Assembly: GCA_963848035.1 (NCBI GenBank) | Contig: CAWKCD010000001.1 | Location: 682,001 to 746,000, forward strand | Reading direction: 5' to 3' | DNA from: JAVVHH01 sp963848035 | GTDB taxonomy: Bacteria > Pseudomonadota > Alphaproteobacteria > Acetobacterales > Acetobacteraceae | Length of the DNA: 64,000 bases | Shown: in pieces, positions 53,000 to 60,856 of the stretch | How positions within the stretch are numbered: the first letter of the stretch is position 1 | Layout of the letters: every line of letters begins with the position of its first letter | Position numbers and translations under genes: made by a program | The notes under the pieces: model-generated | Seen by the model: the letters and a program-made list of their open reading frames with translations, nothing else | The model's database searches: none | What the model was told of the DNA's origin: nothing

Positions 53000-53905
53000 G
53001 CGTGCCTCCGCAACTTCTCCCGCGGGTCGTACTCGGCATGCCGAGCCGCCCAAGCCTTCAACGCCTCCGCCAGCTCCTCGTCCCGCGGCCCGGCCACCAG
53101 CGTCAACGTCACATACATGTCACCCTGATCAGCCACCCCGCGCCCGCGCAGCCGCAACCGCGTCCCCGCATCCGACCCGGCCGGCACCGTCAGCGCCACC
53201 TCGCCCCGCGGCGTCGGCACCGGCACCTTCCCCCCCAGCACCGCCTCGGCCAGCGTCACCGGCAGCTCCATCTCCACGTTGTTCCCCACCCGCCGGTAGA
53301 ACGGATGCCCGGCCACACCGATCTCGATCAGCGCATCGCCATCCGGCCCGCCATTCCGCCCCGGATCGCCCTTCCCGCGCAGCCGCAACGCCTGCCCGTC
53401 CTCGATCCCCGCCGGGATCTTGACGTCGACCGTCTCCCCGCTCGGCAACGTCAGCCGCTCGCTCGCCCCGTTGATCGCCGACAGGAACGGCACCTCGAGC
53501 CGATACCGCCGGTCGGCGCCTTTGCGCGGCCGGGTGCCGCCGCCGGCCTGCTGCGAGAAGAACTCCCCGAAGATGTCGCCCAGATCCTCCGGATCCATCC
53601 CGGCGCCAGCCGACGAATATCGCGCCCCGCCCGCCCCGCCGGCATAATCCCGGTAGAACGGCCGTTCCGGCGCCCGCTCCTGCCCCTCCGCATCGATCTC
53701 GCCGCGATCGAACTTCGCCCGCCGCTCCGGGTCCGAAAGGATCTCGTTGGCCGTGTTCGCCGCCTTGAACCGCTCCTCGGCCGCCTTGTCGCCAGGGATT
53801 GAGGTCCGGATGATGCTTCTTCGCAAAGTTCCGGAACGCCTTGCGGATCTCGTCCGCAGTCGCCGTCTTGCTCACGCCTAGGGTTTCGTAGGGGTCTTTC
53901 GCCAT
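52996..53905 (-). CDS. cbpA: DnaJ-type co-chaperone CbpA, apparent frameshift
   Basis: ATG 53905 opens the J-domain: MAKDPYETLGVSKTATADEIRKAF followed by KKHHPDLNP with the HPD motif. Near 53800 one extra base breaks the frame; it resumes as GDKAAEERFKAANTANEILSD, completing the J-domain, then a Gly-rich linker and the C-terminal substrate-binding domains with VPFLSAINGASERLTLPSGETVDVKIPAGI and GVADQGDMYVTLTLVAGPRD. The zinc-finger of DnaJ is absent, so it is CbpA/DnaJ-class II. Repaired length about 302. It acts with DnaK and is modulated by CbpM. Confidence 0.85.
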
Positions 53906-53946
53906 GACCCCTATCTAAGAGGACAGCTCTCGACTCGCTAGGCGCG

Positions 53947-55104
53947 TCAGCGCGCCGGCCGCAGCAGCAGCAGCGCCAGCAGCGACAGCCCCGTCAGCGA
54001 TCCCGTGAGCAGCAGCGCCGCCACCGGCCCGCCGCGATCGAGAACCAGCCCGAACAGCAGCGGCGCCGCCCCCTGCAGGATCCGCGCCGGCGCCGCCAGC
54101 AACCCCGTCCGCAGCCCGTAGCCGGCCGGCCCGAACAGCGCCAGCGGCAGCGTCCCGCGCGCGATCGTCAGCAACCCGTTGCCCGCCCCATGCAGCAGCA
54201 CGAACGGGATCGCCGCCGGCGCGCCGACAGCCGCCAGCAACACCGCGCCGACCGGATGCAGCCCCGCCGCCAGCCGCGCCGAGAACAGCGGCGTCGCCTG
54301 CCGCAACAGCGAGAACTCCGCCAGCCGCGCCGCCACCTGCGCCGGCCCGACCAGCGCGCCCGCCGCGACCGCCGCCGCCGGCGTCGCGCCGATAGCCTCC
54401 AACAGCCGCGGCAGATGCGCTGCCAACGCCGTCGAGACGAACCAGGTCGCCCCGAACACCCCCGCCAGCACGATCATCGTCCACGGCGTCCCCGACGGCG
54501 CCGCGCCCGTCGCCGCCACCGCCGCCGGCCGCGCCGATTGCGGCACCAGCAACCGGTTGAGCGGCAACCCTACCAGAACATGCAGCGCCGACCAGCCGAG
54601 CAGCGCCGCGCGCCAGCCGAAATGGTCGATCAGCGCCGTGCTCAACGGCCAGCCCACCGTGCTCGCGAACCCCGCGAACAGCGTGATCCCGGTGATCGCC
54701 CCCCGCGCCTCCCCCCCATACAGCCCGGCCACCGTCGCGAACGCCGCCTCGTACAGCCCGAACCCCATCCCGACCCCGAGCACCAGCCAAGCCGCCACCA
54801 GCGTCCACGGCCCCGAAGCCGAAGCCAGCAGGACCAGCCCGGCGGCAAACACCAGATTGGTCGCTGCCAGCACGTTCCGCCCGCCATGCCGATCGATCAG
54901 GCGCCCCGCCACCGGCCCGAGCAGCCCCGACAGCAGCAACGCCGCCGACACGCCGCCATAGAACCACGTGCGCGACAGCCGCAGATCGGCCGAGACCGCA
55001 TCGGTGAACACCGCCGTCAGATAATAGGTCGACGCCCAGGCCAGCGTCTGCGTGATCCCGATCGCCGAGACGACGACGCCTCGCCGCGGCGCCCGCCCGG
55101 CCAT
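53947..55104 (-). CDS. MFS permease downstream of arsH
   Basis: The 385-residue protein has 12 predicted helices of MFS type, starting ATG 55104, ten nt after the arsH stop. The first half has SRTWFYGGVSAALLLSGLLGPVAGRLIDRHGGRNV, the MFS A-like loop G-x3-D/R-x-G/R in GRLIDRHGGR, and GMGFGLYEAAFATVAGLYGGEARGAITGI. Substrate unknown; its position as last gene of the ars operon suggests a role in arsenical or antimonial efflux, such as that described for MFS-type ArsK-like pumps, but this is inferred from context. Confidence 0.7.
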   Translation of the reverse strand: MAGRAPRRGVVVSAIGITQTLAWASTYYLTAVFTDAVSADLRLSRTWFYGGVSAALLLSGLLGPVAGRLIDRHGGRNVLAATNLVFAAGLVLLASASGPWTLVAAWLVLGVGMGFGLYEAAFATVAGLYGGEARGAITGITLFAGFASTVGWPLSTALIDHFGWRAALLGWSALHVLVGLPLNRLLVPQSARPAAVAATGAAPSGTPWTMIVLAGVFGATWFVSTALAAHLPRLLEAIGATPAAAVAAGALVGPAQVAARLAEFSLLRQATPLFSARLAAGLHPVGAVLLAAVGAPAAIPFVLLHGAGNGLLTIARGTLPLALFGPAGYGLRTGLLAAPARILQGAAPLLFGLVLDRGGPVAALLLTGSLTGLSLLALLLLRPAR

Positions 55105-55114
55105 GACGCGAGCC

Positions 55115-55855
55115 CTAGCCGGTCCTCGCCTCGGCGACGCTGCGCGCCGCCGCCATCGCCGCGCCGGCGCGCTCCACCCGTTCACTGTATCGGTCCACGA
55201 GTTCGACGGCGTTGTCGCGCGTCAGCCAGGTGAACCGTACCAGCTCCTCGCACACATCGACCACCCGTTCGTAATGCGGCCCGGCCGGCAGCCGCCCCGC
55301 CGCGTCGAACAACTCGAACGCCTTCGGCACGCTCGACTGGTTCGGGATGGTGATCATCCGCATCCAACGGCCGAGCAGGCGCATCGCGTTGACCGCATTG
55401 AACGACTGGCTCCCGCCCGAGACCTGCATCACCGCGAGCGTCCGCCCCTGCGTCGGCCGCACCCCGCCTTCACTGAGCGGCAGCCAGTCGATCTGGCATT
55501 TCATGATGCCCGACAAGGTGCCGTGGCGTTCCGGGCTGCTCCACACCTGCCCTTCCGACCAGATCGAAAGCCCGCGCAATTCCTGCACCTTCGGATGCGA
55601 CGGATCGACCGCGTCCGGCAACGGCAGCCCTGCCGGATCGAACCGCCGCGTCTCGCACCCCATCGCGATCAACAGCCGCTCCGCCTCGTCAGCCAGGAAC
55701 CGCGAATACGACCGCGCCCGCAGCGACCCGTGCAGCAGCAGGATACGCGGCTTGTGCCGCGACACCGGCCCCGTCAGACGCTGCGGATCGGGCGTCACGA
55801 ACTGGCCCCGATCGAGCGCCGGGAGGTCCGAGCCGGCGACGTCGCTGCCGTCCAT
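55115..55855 (-). CDS. arsH: arsenical resistance protein ArsH (NADPH-dependent FMN reductase type)
   Basis: The 246-residue protein has the flavodoxin-like phosphate loop LLLHGSLRARSYSRFLADEAERLL, then DPSHPKVQELRGLSIWSEGQVWSSPERHGTLSGIMKCQIDWLPL and GRTLAVMQVSGGSQSFNAVNAMRLLGRWMRM. This is the ArsH layout, which oxidises trivalent organoarsenicals or reduces quinones/azo dyes. Two adjacent ATG codons (55858 and 55855) overlap the arsC stop; the second gives better spacing to AAGGAGG. It lies in arsR-aqpS-arsC-arsH order as known from Sinorhizobium. Confidence 0.93.
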   Translation of the reverse strand: MDGSDVAGSDLPALDRGQFVTPDPQRLTGPVSRHKPRILLLHGSLRARSYSRFLADEAERLLIAMGCETRRFDPAGLPLPDAVDPSHPKVQELRGLSIWSEGQVWSSPERHGTLSGIMKCQIDWLPLSEGGVRPTQGRTLAVMQVSGGSQSFNAVNAMRLLGRWMRMITIPNQSSVPKAFELFDAAGRLPAGPHYERVVDVCEELVRFTWLTRDNAVELVDRYSERVERAGAAMAAARSVAEARTG

Positions 55856-56238
55856 CATGCCTCCTTGCTGAAACCCGCCGGCAACGGCGCGTCCAGCAGA
55901 TCCAGCACGGTCTCCGACGGGCGGCACAACCGCACCCCCTTGGGCGTCACCACGATCGGACGGTTCAGCAGGATGGGATGCGCCTCGATCGCATCGAACA
56001 GCGCCTCGTCCGACAACGTCGGATCGCCGAGGCCGAGTTCGGCAAACGGCGTGCCCTTCTCCCGCAGCACCGCGCGCAGCGTCACCCCCATCCGCCGCAC
56101 CAAATCACGCACTTCGTCCCGGCTCGGCGGCGTCTTCAGATACTCGACGACGACCGGCTCCGTGCCAGTCGCGCGGATCATCGCCAGCGCATTGCGCGAC
56201 GTGCCGCACGCGGGATTGTGGTAGATCGTGACGGTCAT
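55855..56238 (-). CDS. arsC: arsenate reductase ArsC, glutaredoxin-coupled type
   Basis: The 127-residue protein has the catalytic IYHNPACGTSRN near the N-terminus (Cys11) and the Arg-rich substrate loop around LKTPPSRDEVRDLVRRM, with HPILLNRPIVVTPKGVRLCRP at the C-terminal end as in ArsC/Spx-like reductases. It reduces arsenate to arsenite with glutathione and glutaredoxin. ATG 56238 overlaps the aqpS stop as ATGA, and its stop overlaps arsH. Confidence 0.93.
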   Translation of the reverse strand: MTVTIYHNPACGTSRNALAMIRATGTEPVVVEYLKTPPSRDEVRDLVRRMGVTLRAVLREKGTPFAELGLGDPTLSDEALFDAIEAHPILLNRPIVVTPKGVRLCRPSETVLDLLDAPLPAGFSKEA

Positions 56239-56969
56239 AGCTGTGCCTCTGCGTTGAGGGGGGCGACTGGGCCGGTCGGCGCCCTGAGCAGCCAGCCCAG
56301 CAGGACCATGCCGCACAGCGCGCCCGCGACCTCCGCGGCGATGAAGCCCGGCAGATCGACCGGCCGGATACCGGAGAAGGTGTTGGTCAGCGATCGCGCA
56401 ATGGCGACCGCCGGATTGGCGAACGAGGTGGAGGCGGTGAACCAATAGGCCGCGGTGATATAGAGCCCGACCAGCCAAGGCACCGCCGCCTGCGCGAAGC
56501 GGATGCCGGCGAGGATGGTGAACAACAGCCCGAACGTCGCGATCCCCTCGGCGAACCATTGCGCGTTGCCGGTTCGGACATGCTGCGATTCCGTGATCAT
56601 TGGCAGCGCGAACATCAGATGCGCCGCAACCGTGCCGGCGACCCCGCCCACGACCTGCGCCACGACGTACAGCGCCGCGTCGCGCCGGGCCAGATCGCCC
56701 CGCAACGCGAACACGAGCGACACGGCAGGATTGAAGTGCGCCCCGGAGAGCGGGCCCAGCGTCGTGATCAGCACCACCAGCATGGCGCCCGTGGCGATGG
56801 TGTTGCCGAGCAGCGCCAGCGCGACGTCTTTGGTCAGCATCTCCGCCATCGTGCCCGAGCCGACCACGGTCGCGACCAGGAACGCCGTCCCCAGAGCCTC
56901 GGCGGCCACGCGGCGCGCCAGGTCATAACGGACCGCCGGCGCCGCCACGGCTCTCGCGCAGTCACCCAT
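56235..56969 (-). CDS. aqpS: aquaglyceroporin AqpS-like (MIP family)
   Basis: The 244-residue channel has six helices and two half-helices with HFNPAVS and FANPAVAIAR (both NPA motifs). Placed between arsR and arsC, it takes the place of an active ArsB efflux pump, as in Sinorhizobium meliloti, where arsenite made by ArsC leaves the cell by downhill diffusion. ATG 56969 overlaps the arsR stop by 8 nt; its own stop overlaps arsC as ATGA. Confidence 0.92.
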   Translation of the reverse strand: MGDCARAVAAPAVRYDLARRVAAEALGTAFLVATVVGSGTMAEMLTKDVALALLGNTIATGAMLVVLITTLGPLSGAHFNPAVSLVFALRGDLARRDAALYVVAQVVGGVAGTVAAHLMFALPMITESQHVRTGNAQWFAEGIATFGLLFTILAGIRFAQAAVPWLVGLYITAAYWFTASTSFANPAVAIARSLTNTFSGIRPVDLPGFIAAEVAGALCGMVLLGWLLRAPTGPVAPLNAEAQL

Positions 56970-57285
56970 GCCGGGCACGCTCGGGCGCGCACGCCGCCGC
57001 ATCACCCTGGCAGCAATTCTCGGTCAGATAGGCCAGCAGATCCATCATGACCGGATAGGCCGCCTTGTAGATCAACGAGCGCCCCTCGCGCCGGAACGTG
57101 ACCAGATGCGCATGCTTGAGCTGGTTGAGATGGAACGACAGCGTGGCACTCGGCAGGCCCAGCCGCTGCCCGATCTGCCCAGCCGGAACGCCGCTCTCCC
57201 CCGCTTCCACCAGAAGGCGGAAGATGTCGAGCCGGCTCTCCTGCGCAAGCGCCCCGAGCGCCGCCACCGCAAACGACTTCTCCAT
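56962..57285 (-). CDS. arsR: ArsR-family arsenic-responsive repressor
   Basis: The 107-residue winged-helix protein has AALGALAQESRLDIFRLLVEAG, the recognition helix GLPSATLSFHLNQLKHAHLV and the wing FRREGRSLIYKA. It lacks the classical ELCVCDL site; instead it ends ENCCQGDAAAC, a C-terminal cysteine cluster of the type known to bind As(III) in Sinorhizobium/Acidithiobacillus-type ArsR proteins. It represses the ars operon through the palindrome overlapping its start. The ATG at 57285 has only GGAG two nt upstream. Confidence 0.92.
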   Translation of the reverse strand: MEKSFAVAALGALAQESRLDIFRLLVEAGESGVPAGQIGQRLGLPSATLSFHLNQLKHAHLVTFRREGRSLIYKAAYPVMMDLLAYLTENCCQGDAAACAPERARHG

Positions 57286-57307
57286 ATCTCCATTTTTATG
57301 GAAATAT
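57284..57307 (-). promoter_or_regulatory. ArsR operator palindrome overlapping arsR start
   Basis: ATATCTCCAT (57284-57293) and ATGGAAATAT (57298-57307) form a 10-bp inverted repeat with one mismatch around TTTT. It overlaps the first two bases of the arsR start codon, so bound repressor would cover the initiation region; the mRNA is probably leaderless or nearly so. Confidence 0.7.
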
Positions 57308-57328
57308 CAGCGCTCGTCAACCATCCGC

Positions 57329-60124
57329 TCACCCCGGCGCAAACGCCGCCGGCGGATCTCCCCGCCCCAGCATCGCATCCGCGATCAACCGCCCCGCCAC
57401 CGGCCCCAACGTGTACCCGTTCGACGTCACCGCATGGAACACGCCCGACCGCCCGACGCCCACCACCGGCCCCCGCTCCAGATAAACCGCCAACCCCGTC
57501 CAAGCCCGAACCACCTCGAGCCCCGCCAACCCCGGCATCACGTCGACCGCCGTCCGCAAATTCCCCTCGATCGACCGCCGCATCAGCCGCGTCGCCCCAT
57601 CCGCGTCGTAGCGCCCCGCCCAGCCGCCCCCGATCAGCACATGCCCCCCATCCCCCTGCTTCAGCGACAGATGCAGCCCCATCACCGCCACCAACTGCCG
57701 TAGCACCGGCGCCACCGGGTTGGTCGCGATCACCTGCTGCACGATCCCCCGGATCGGCACCCCATCCCCCACCAGCCCGGCCACCACCCCCGCATGCGGC
57801 CCCGCCGCATTCAACACCTGCCCCGCCCGCAACGACCCCGCGCCGGTATGCACGCGCCACCCCGAGCCCTCCCGCTCGATCGCCCGCACCTCCACCCCCC
57901 GCGCCGCCCGAACCCCCGCCCGCCACGCCAACCCGGCCAGCGCCAACGTCCCCCGCAACGGATCCCCCTGCCCCTCCGTCGGACAAAACGCCGCCCCCGC
58001 GTAGCCCCGCGCCAGCGCCGGCGCCAACGCCGCCAGCTCGTTCGCCCCCACGATCTCCGTTTCCACCCCCTGCGCGCGCTCGAACCGCGCCTTCAGCCGC
58101 AATAACTCGAGATCCTCGTTGGTCCGCGCCAGCATCAGCCCGCCCTCGGTCCGGATCCCCAGATCCTCCCCGGCATCCGCGGCGATCTCCCGCCACAACC
58201 CGATGCTCCGCTGCGCCAAAGCCGGCGTCCCCGCCAACGGCCCCGGATCATCCGCGCTGAACTCATACGGCAGCAGCTGCACATGCAGGCTCCCCGCATT
58301 GGCCGTGCTCGCCGCCATCCCCGGCTCCCCCCGGTCGGCCACCACCACGTCCCGCCCCTCCCGCGCCAGGAACAGCGCCGCCGACAACCCGACGATCCCG
58401 CCCCCGATCACCAGCACGTCGCAATCCCCCGGATTGGCGCCGCCCCGAGCCGTCACCCACCGTCCCGCAATCGGCGCCGGCACCTGCACGTCCGGCACCT
58501 CCCAAGCCCGCATCAGCGCCGCCACAGGCACCGGCCGGACCGGCGCCCGAGGCGCGTTGAACCCCGCCTCCCCCTCGCTGCCGACCATCCCCAGCAGCGT
58601 CGTCGAGCACATCCGCCCCTGGCACCGCCCCATTCCCGCCCGCGTCGCCCGCTTCACCGTCGGCACCGACCGTGCCCCGTCCGCCACCGCCCGCCGCACG
58701 GCCTCCGCCGTCACGTCCTCGCACCGGCAAACCACCACCTCGTCCGCCAGCCCCGCCACATCCGGCACCGCCGCCGCATACATTTCCCAAAGCGCCTTCT
58801 GGAACGCCCGCGCCCGCCGCAACCGCCGCCGCGCCGGCACCACCGACGGCGTCGCCAACCCCAACGCCCGCGCCGCGCTCAACCCCGCCAGCCGCCCCTG
58901 CGCCAGCGCCGCCACCGCGCCCCCCAGCCCCCCGCCATCCCCCACCACGAACAAGCCCTCCACGCTCGTCCGCCCCGCCTCGTCCCGCACCGTCTCCAAC
59001 ACGCCCGGATATCGCCGCGAAACCACGTGCGCCGCCCCCAAAGCCCGCGCCAACCCCGTCTCCGGCACGAACCCGAAATTCAGCGCACAGACATCCGCCT
59101 CGATCCGCCGCTCCCCCTCAGGCGTCGCCGCCACCAACCCCGCCCCGTCCCAACGCACCGCCCGGCTCAGCCAAAGCACCGGAACCCCAGCCGCCCGCAA
59201 CCGCCGCAAATGCCGCAACCCGGCCGCCGCCAGGAACGGCCCCGCCGCCGCCAACCCCATCGCCACCCGCCCCACCCGAGGCTCCGCCGCCGCCTCCACC
59301 ACCGCCGCCACCGAAGCCCCGCCCGCCAACAGTTCGCACGCCACCTGCAGCAACAGCGGCCCATTCCCCGCCAACACCACCCGCTTGCCCGGCGAAACCC
59401 GATGCGACCGCACCAGCCCCTGCACCGCGCCCACCGTCATCGCCCCCGGCAGCGTCCACCCCGGCATCGGCACCGCCCGCTCATGCGCCCCCGGCGCCAC
59501 GATCACCTGCCGCGCCCGGAACACCACCGGCACGTCGCCGACCACCGCCGCGATCTCATCGATCCCGAACCCGCCCCAGACCAGCGCATCGCCCAACACC
59601 TCGACCCCCGCCACCCGAGCCCCCGCCCGCAACGCATCCCCCCGCCGATGCTGCCGATCCAGCTCCCAGCCATGGCTCTCCCCCTGAGCCTTGAAATACT
59701 GCCCCCCCGGCCCTGCCCGCTCGTCCAACAACACCGTCCGAGCCCCGCAAGTAGCCGCCGCCTCCGCCGCCGCCAGCCCCCCCGGCCCGCCACCGACCAC
59801 CAACACATCAACCGCCCGCTCCGACCCGGCCACCGCGTCCCGCACCGGCGGCTCCGCCGCCGCCCCGCTCGAAACCTCCAGCCCGGCCACCGCCTTCACC
59901 ATGCAAGCCCGCCCCGGCGCCCCATCCACCGTCACCAGGCAGTCCCAACAAGCCCCCATCCCGCACCAGAGCCCGCGCCACTCCCCCCGCCCCGTCCGCC
60001 GCAGCGCCAAAACATCGTCAGCCGCCAACGCCGCCGCCAAGGTGTCGCCCGGCAACGCCCAAACCTCCCGCCCATCGAACGTGAAACTGAAAGCGCCCTG
60101 CGCCGGCCGGCCAGAAAGGATCAT
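57329..60124 (-). CDS. HcnABC/OoxAB-like three-domain fusion oxidase (2Fe-2S + FAD/BFD + DadA-like)
   Basis: One unbroken 931-residue ORF carries three units that are normally separate subunits. Residues 1-95 are a plant-type 2Fe-2S domain with Cys54, 59, 62 and 74. About 104-520 is a pyridine-nucleotide-disulfide-type FAD domain (GGGPGG at 111-116) ending in a BFD-like Fe-S motif (Cys466, 468, 501, 506). From about 565 a second FAD domain (GGGIVG at 574-579) is a DadA/glycine-oxidase type with the C-terminal FHAVTSNGYTLGPVAGR. The order equals HcnA-HcnB-HcnC of cyanide synthase and opine/hydroxyproline oxidases, so it probably oxidises glycine, an imino acid or an opine. ATG 60124 (GGAAGG upstream) is preferred to GTG 60130. 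Next gene downstream: arsR, 44 nt away. Confidence 0.85.
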   Translation of the reverse strand: MILSGRPAQGAFSFTFDGREVWALPGDTLAAALAADDVLALRRTGRGEWRGLWCGMGACWDCLVTVDGAPGRACMVKAVAGLEVSSGAAAEPPVRDAVAGSERAVDVLVVGGGPGGLAAAEAAATCGARTVLLDERAGPGGQYFKAQGESHGWELDRQHRRGDALRAGARVAGVEVLGDALVWGGFGIDEIAAVVGDVPVVFRARQVIVAPGAHERAVPMPGWTLPGAMTVGAVQGLVRSHRVSPGKRVVLAGNGPLLLQVACELLAGGASVAAVVEAAAEPRVGRVAMGLAAAGPFLAAAGLRHLRRLRAAGVPVLWLSRAVRWDGAGLVAATPEGERRIEADVCALNFGFVPETGLARALGAAHVVSRRYPGVLETVRDEAGRTSVEGLFVVGDGGGLGGAVAALAQGRLAGLSAARALGLATPSVVPARRRLRRARAFQKALWEMYAAAVPDVAGLADEVVVCRCEDVTAEAVRRAVADGARSVPTVKRATRAGMGRCQGRMCSTTLLGMVGSEGEAGFNAPRAPVRPVPVAALMRAWEVPDVQVPAPIAGRWVTARGGANPGDCDVLVIGGGIVGLSAALFLAREGRDVVVADRGEPGMAASTANAGSLHVQLLPYEFSADDPGPLAGTPALAQRSIGLWREIAADAGEDLGIRTEGGLMLARTNEDLELLRLKARFERAQGVETEIVGANELAALAPALARGYAGAAFCPTEGQGDPLRGTLALAGLAWRAGVRAARGVEVRAIEREGSGWRVHTGAGSLRAGQVLNAAGPHAGVVAGLVGDGVPIRGIVQQVIATNPVAPVLRQLVAVMGLHLSLKQGDGGHVLIGGGWAGRYDADGATRLMRRSIEGNLRTAVDVMPGLAGLEVVRAWTGLAVYLERGPVVGVGRSGVFHAVTSNGYTLGPVAGRLIADAMLGRGDPPAAFAPG

Positions 60125-60211
60125 CCCCACACCTTCCCGCGCCCCCTTCTCTCCGACAAGCCGCCGGAGTGCGTCAGACCCGTCAGCCGGCCGGCCTCAC
60201 GGGTTTGACCC

Positions 60212-60253
60212 CAAAAACAACGAAGGCCCCGAGGGTTTCCCCTCGGAGCCTTC
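60212..60253 (-). terminator. strong Rho-independent terminator after the micro-ORF
   Basis: On the minus strand GAAGGC and CCGAGGG pair with CCCTCGG and GCCTTC around a GAAA tetraloop (60253-60222), one G-U wobble in a 14-bp stem, followed by GTTGTTTTTGG. It lies 34 nt after the micro-ORF and about 90 nt before the HcnABC-like gene, so it ends the micro-ORF transcript unless read through. Confidence 0.75.
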
Positions 60254-60287
60254 CATTGTTCGACGGCCCTAGCCGAAGACGAACAGA

Positions 60288-60359
60288 CTAGCCGGCGATC
60301 TCCAAAGAGGCGGCCGGTGTCCAGGTCACGATTAGGGACCGTTTCGAGCAATGAGACAC
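60288..60359 (-). CDS. 23-codon micro-ORF with a 17-nt Shine-Dalgarno
   Basis: The minus strand has a sequence fully complementary to CTGGATCACCTCCTTTC (60359-60375), the conserved 3' end of 16S rRNA, so the AGGAGG core lies 7 nt before GTG 60359. The ORF is 23 codons (starting VSHCSKRSLIVTWTP, ending SLEIAG) and stops at 60288 with TAG. A 7-bp hairpin (60384-60402) precedes the Shine-Dalgarno and a strong terminator follows. No homologue is recognised. It could be a real small protein, a leader peptide, or an RNA that binds ribosomes. Confidence 0.5.
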   Translation of the reverse strand: MSHCSKRSLIVTWTPAASLEIAG

Positions 60360-60433
60360 TGGATCACCTCCTTTCGGTTAAGTTGCCCACCAATAGTGGG
60401 CATCCCCCCGAGTCGAAGCAAGACTTTCTTCCG

Positions 60434-60856
60434 TCAAAGAATCCGCTTCAACCGGATCTCGACCCGAGCCCCCATCGCCCCCAACGTGAACGCACTCTCC
60501 CGGAACCGCGGCGCCGAAAGCCCGATCGTTGGATTGTTGCTGAACCCCAACGGCTCTTTCGGGATCCCCAGCAGGTTCAGCGTCACCTCCCCGTTCCGGT
60601 CCTCGTCCTGATACGCCTGCACCGCATACACCCCCGACGGCACCTCCAGCGTGATCGAAACCGGCCCCACCTTCGCCGGCGCCTTGCCGTTATACGTGCA
60701 ATGCGGCCCCAAGAACTCCCGCTCCGTACAAACCGCGACCATGATGTCGCCCTTCGCGCTCTCCACGTTCGTCACCACGATCGTCACCGGCGCCCCCAAC
60801 GCCGTCCCGGCCAGGCCAACGCTCAGGATTGCGCCGTATAAGCCCGCCCGCGCCAA
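60434..60856 (-). CDS. DUF2141-like secreted protein
   Basis: The 140-residue protein starts at TTG 60856, overlapping the 3' end of the glycosyltransferase gene by 34 nt. A signal-like segment (AGLYGAILSVGLAGTALGA) is followed by a beta-sandwich pattern VTIVVTNVESAKGDIMVAVC, ITLEVPSGVYAVQAYQDEDRNGEV and IGLSAPRFRESAF typical of DUF2141. Two Cys (in VAVCTERE and PHCTYN) could form a disulfide. DUF2141 genes often sit beside CrtQ-like glycosyltransferase genes; function unknown, probably periplasmic. Confidence 0.75.
   Translation of the reverse strand: MARAGLYGAILSVGLAGTALGAPVTIVVTNVESAKGDIMVAVCTEREFLGPHCTYNGKAPAKVGPVSITLEVPSGVYAVQAYQDEDRNGEVTLNLLGIPKEPLGFSNNPTIGLSAPRFRESAFTLGAMGARVEIRLKRIL

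Noticed and set aside
60359..60375. Fragment of a 16S rRNA gene
   Set aside because: The match is limited to the last 17 nt of 16S; preceding bases do not resemble helix 44-45. The opposite strand gives a Shine-Dalgarno with correct spacing, which explains it better.
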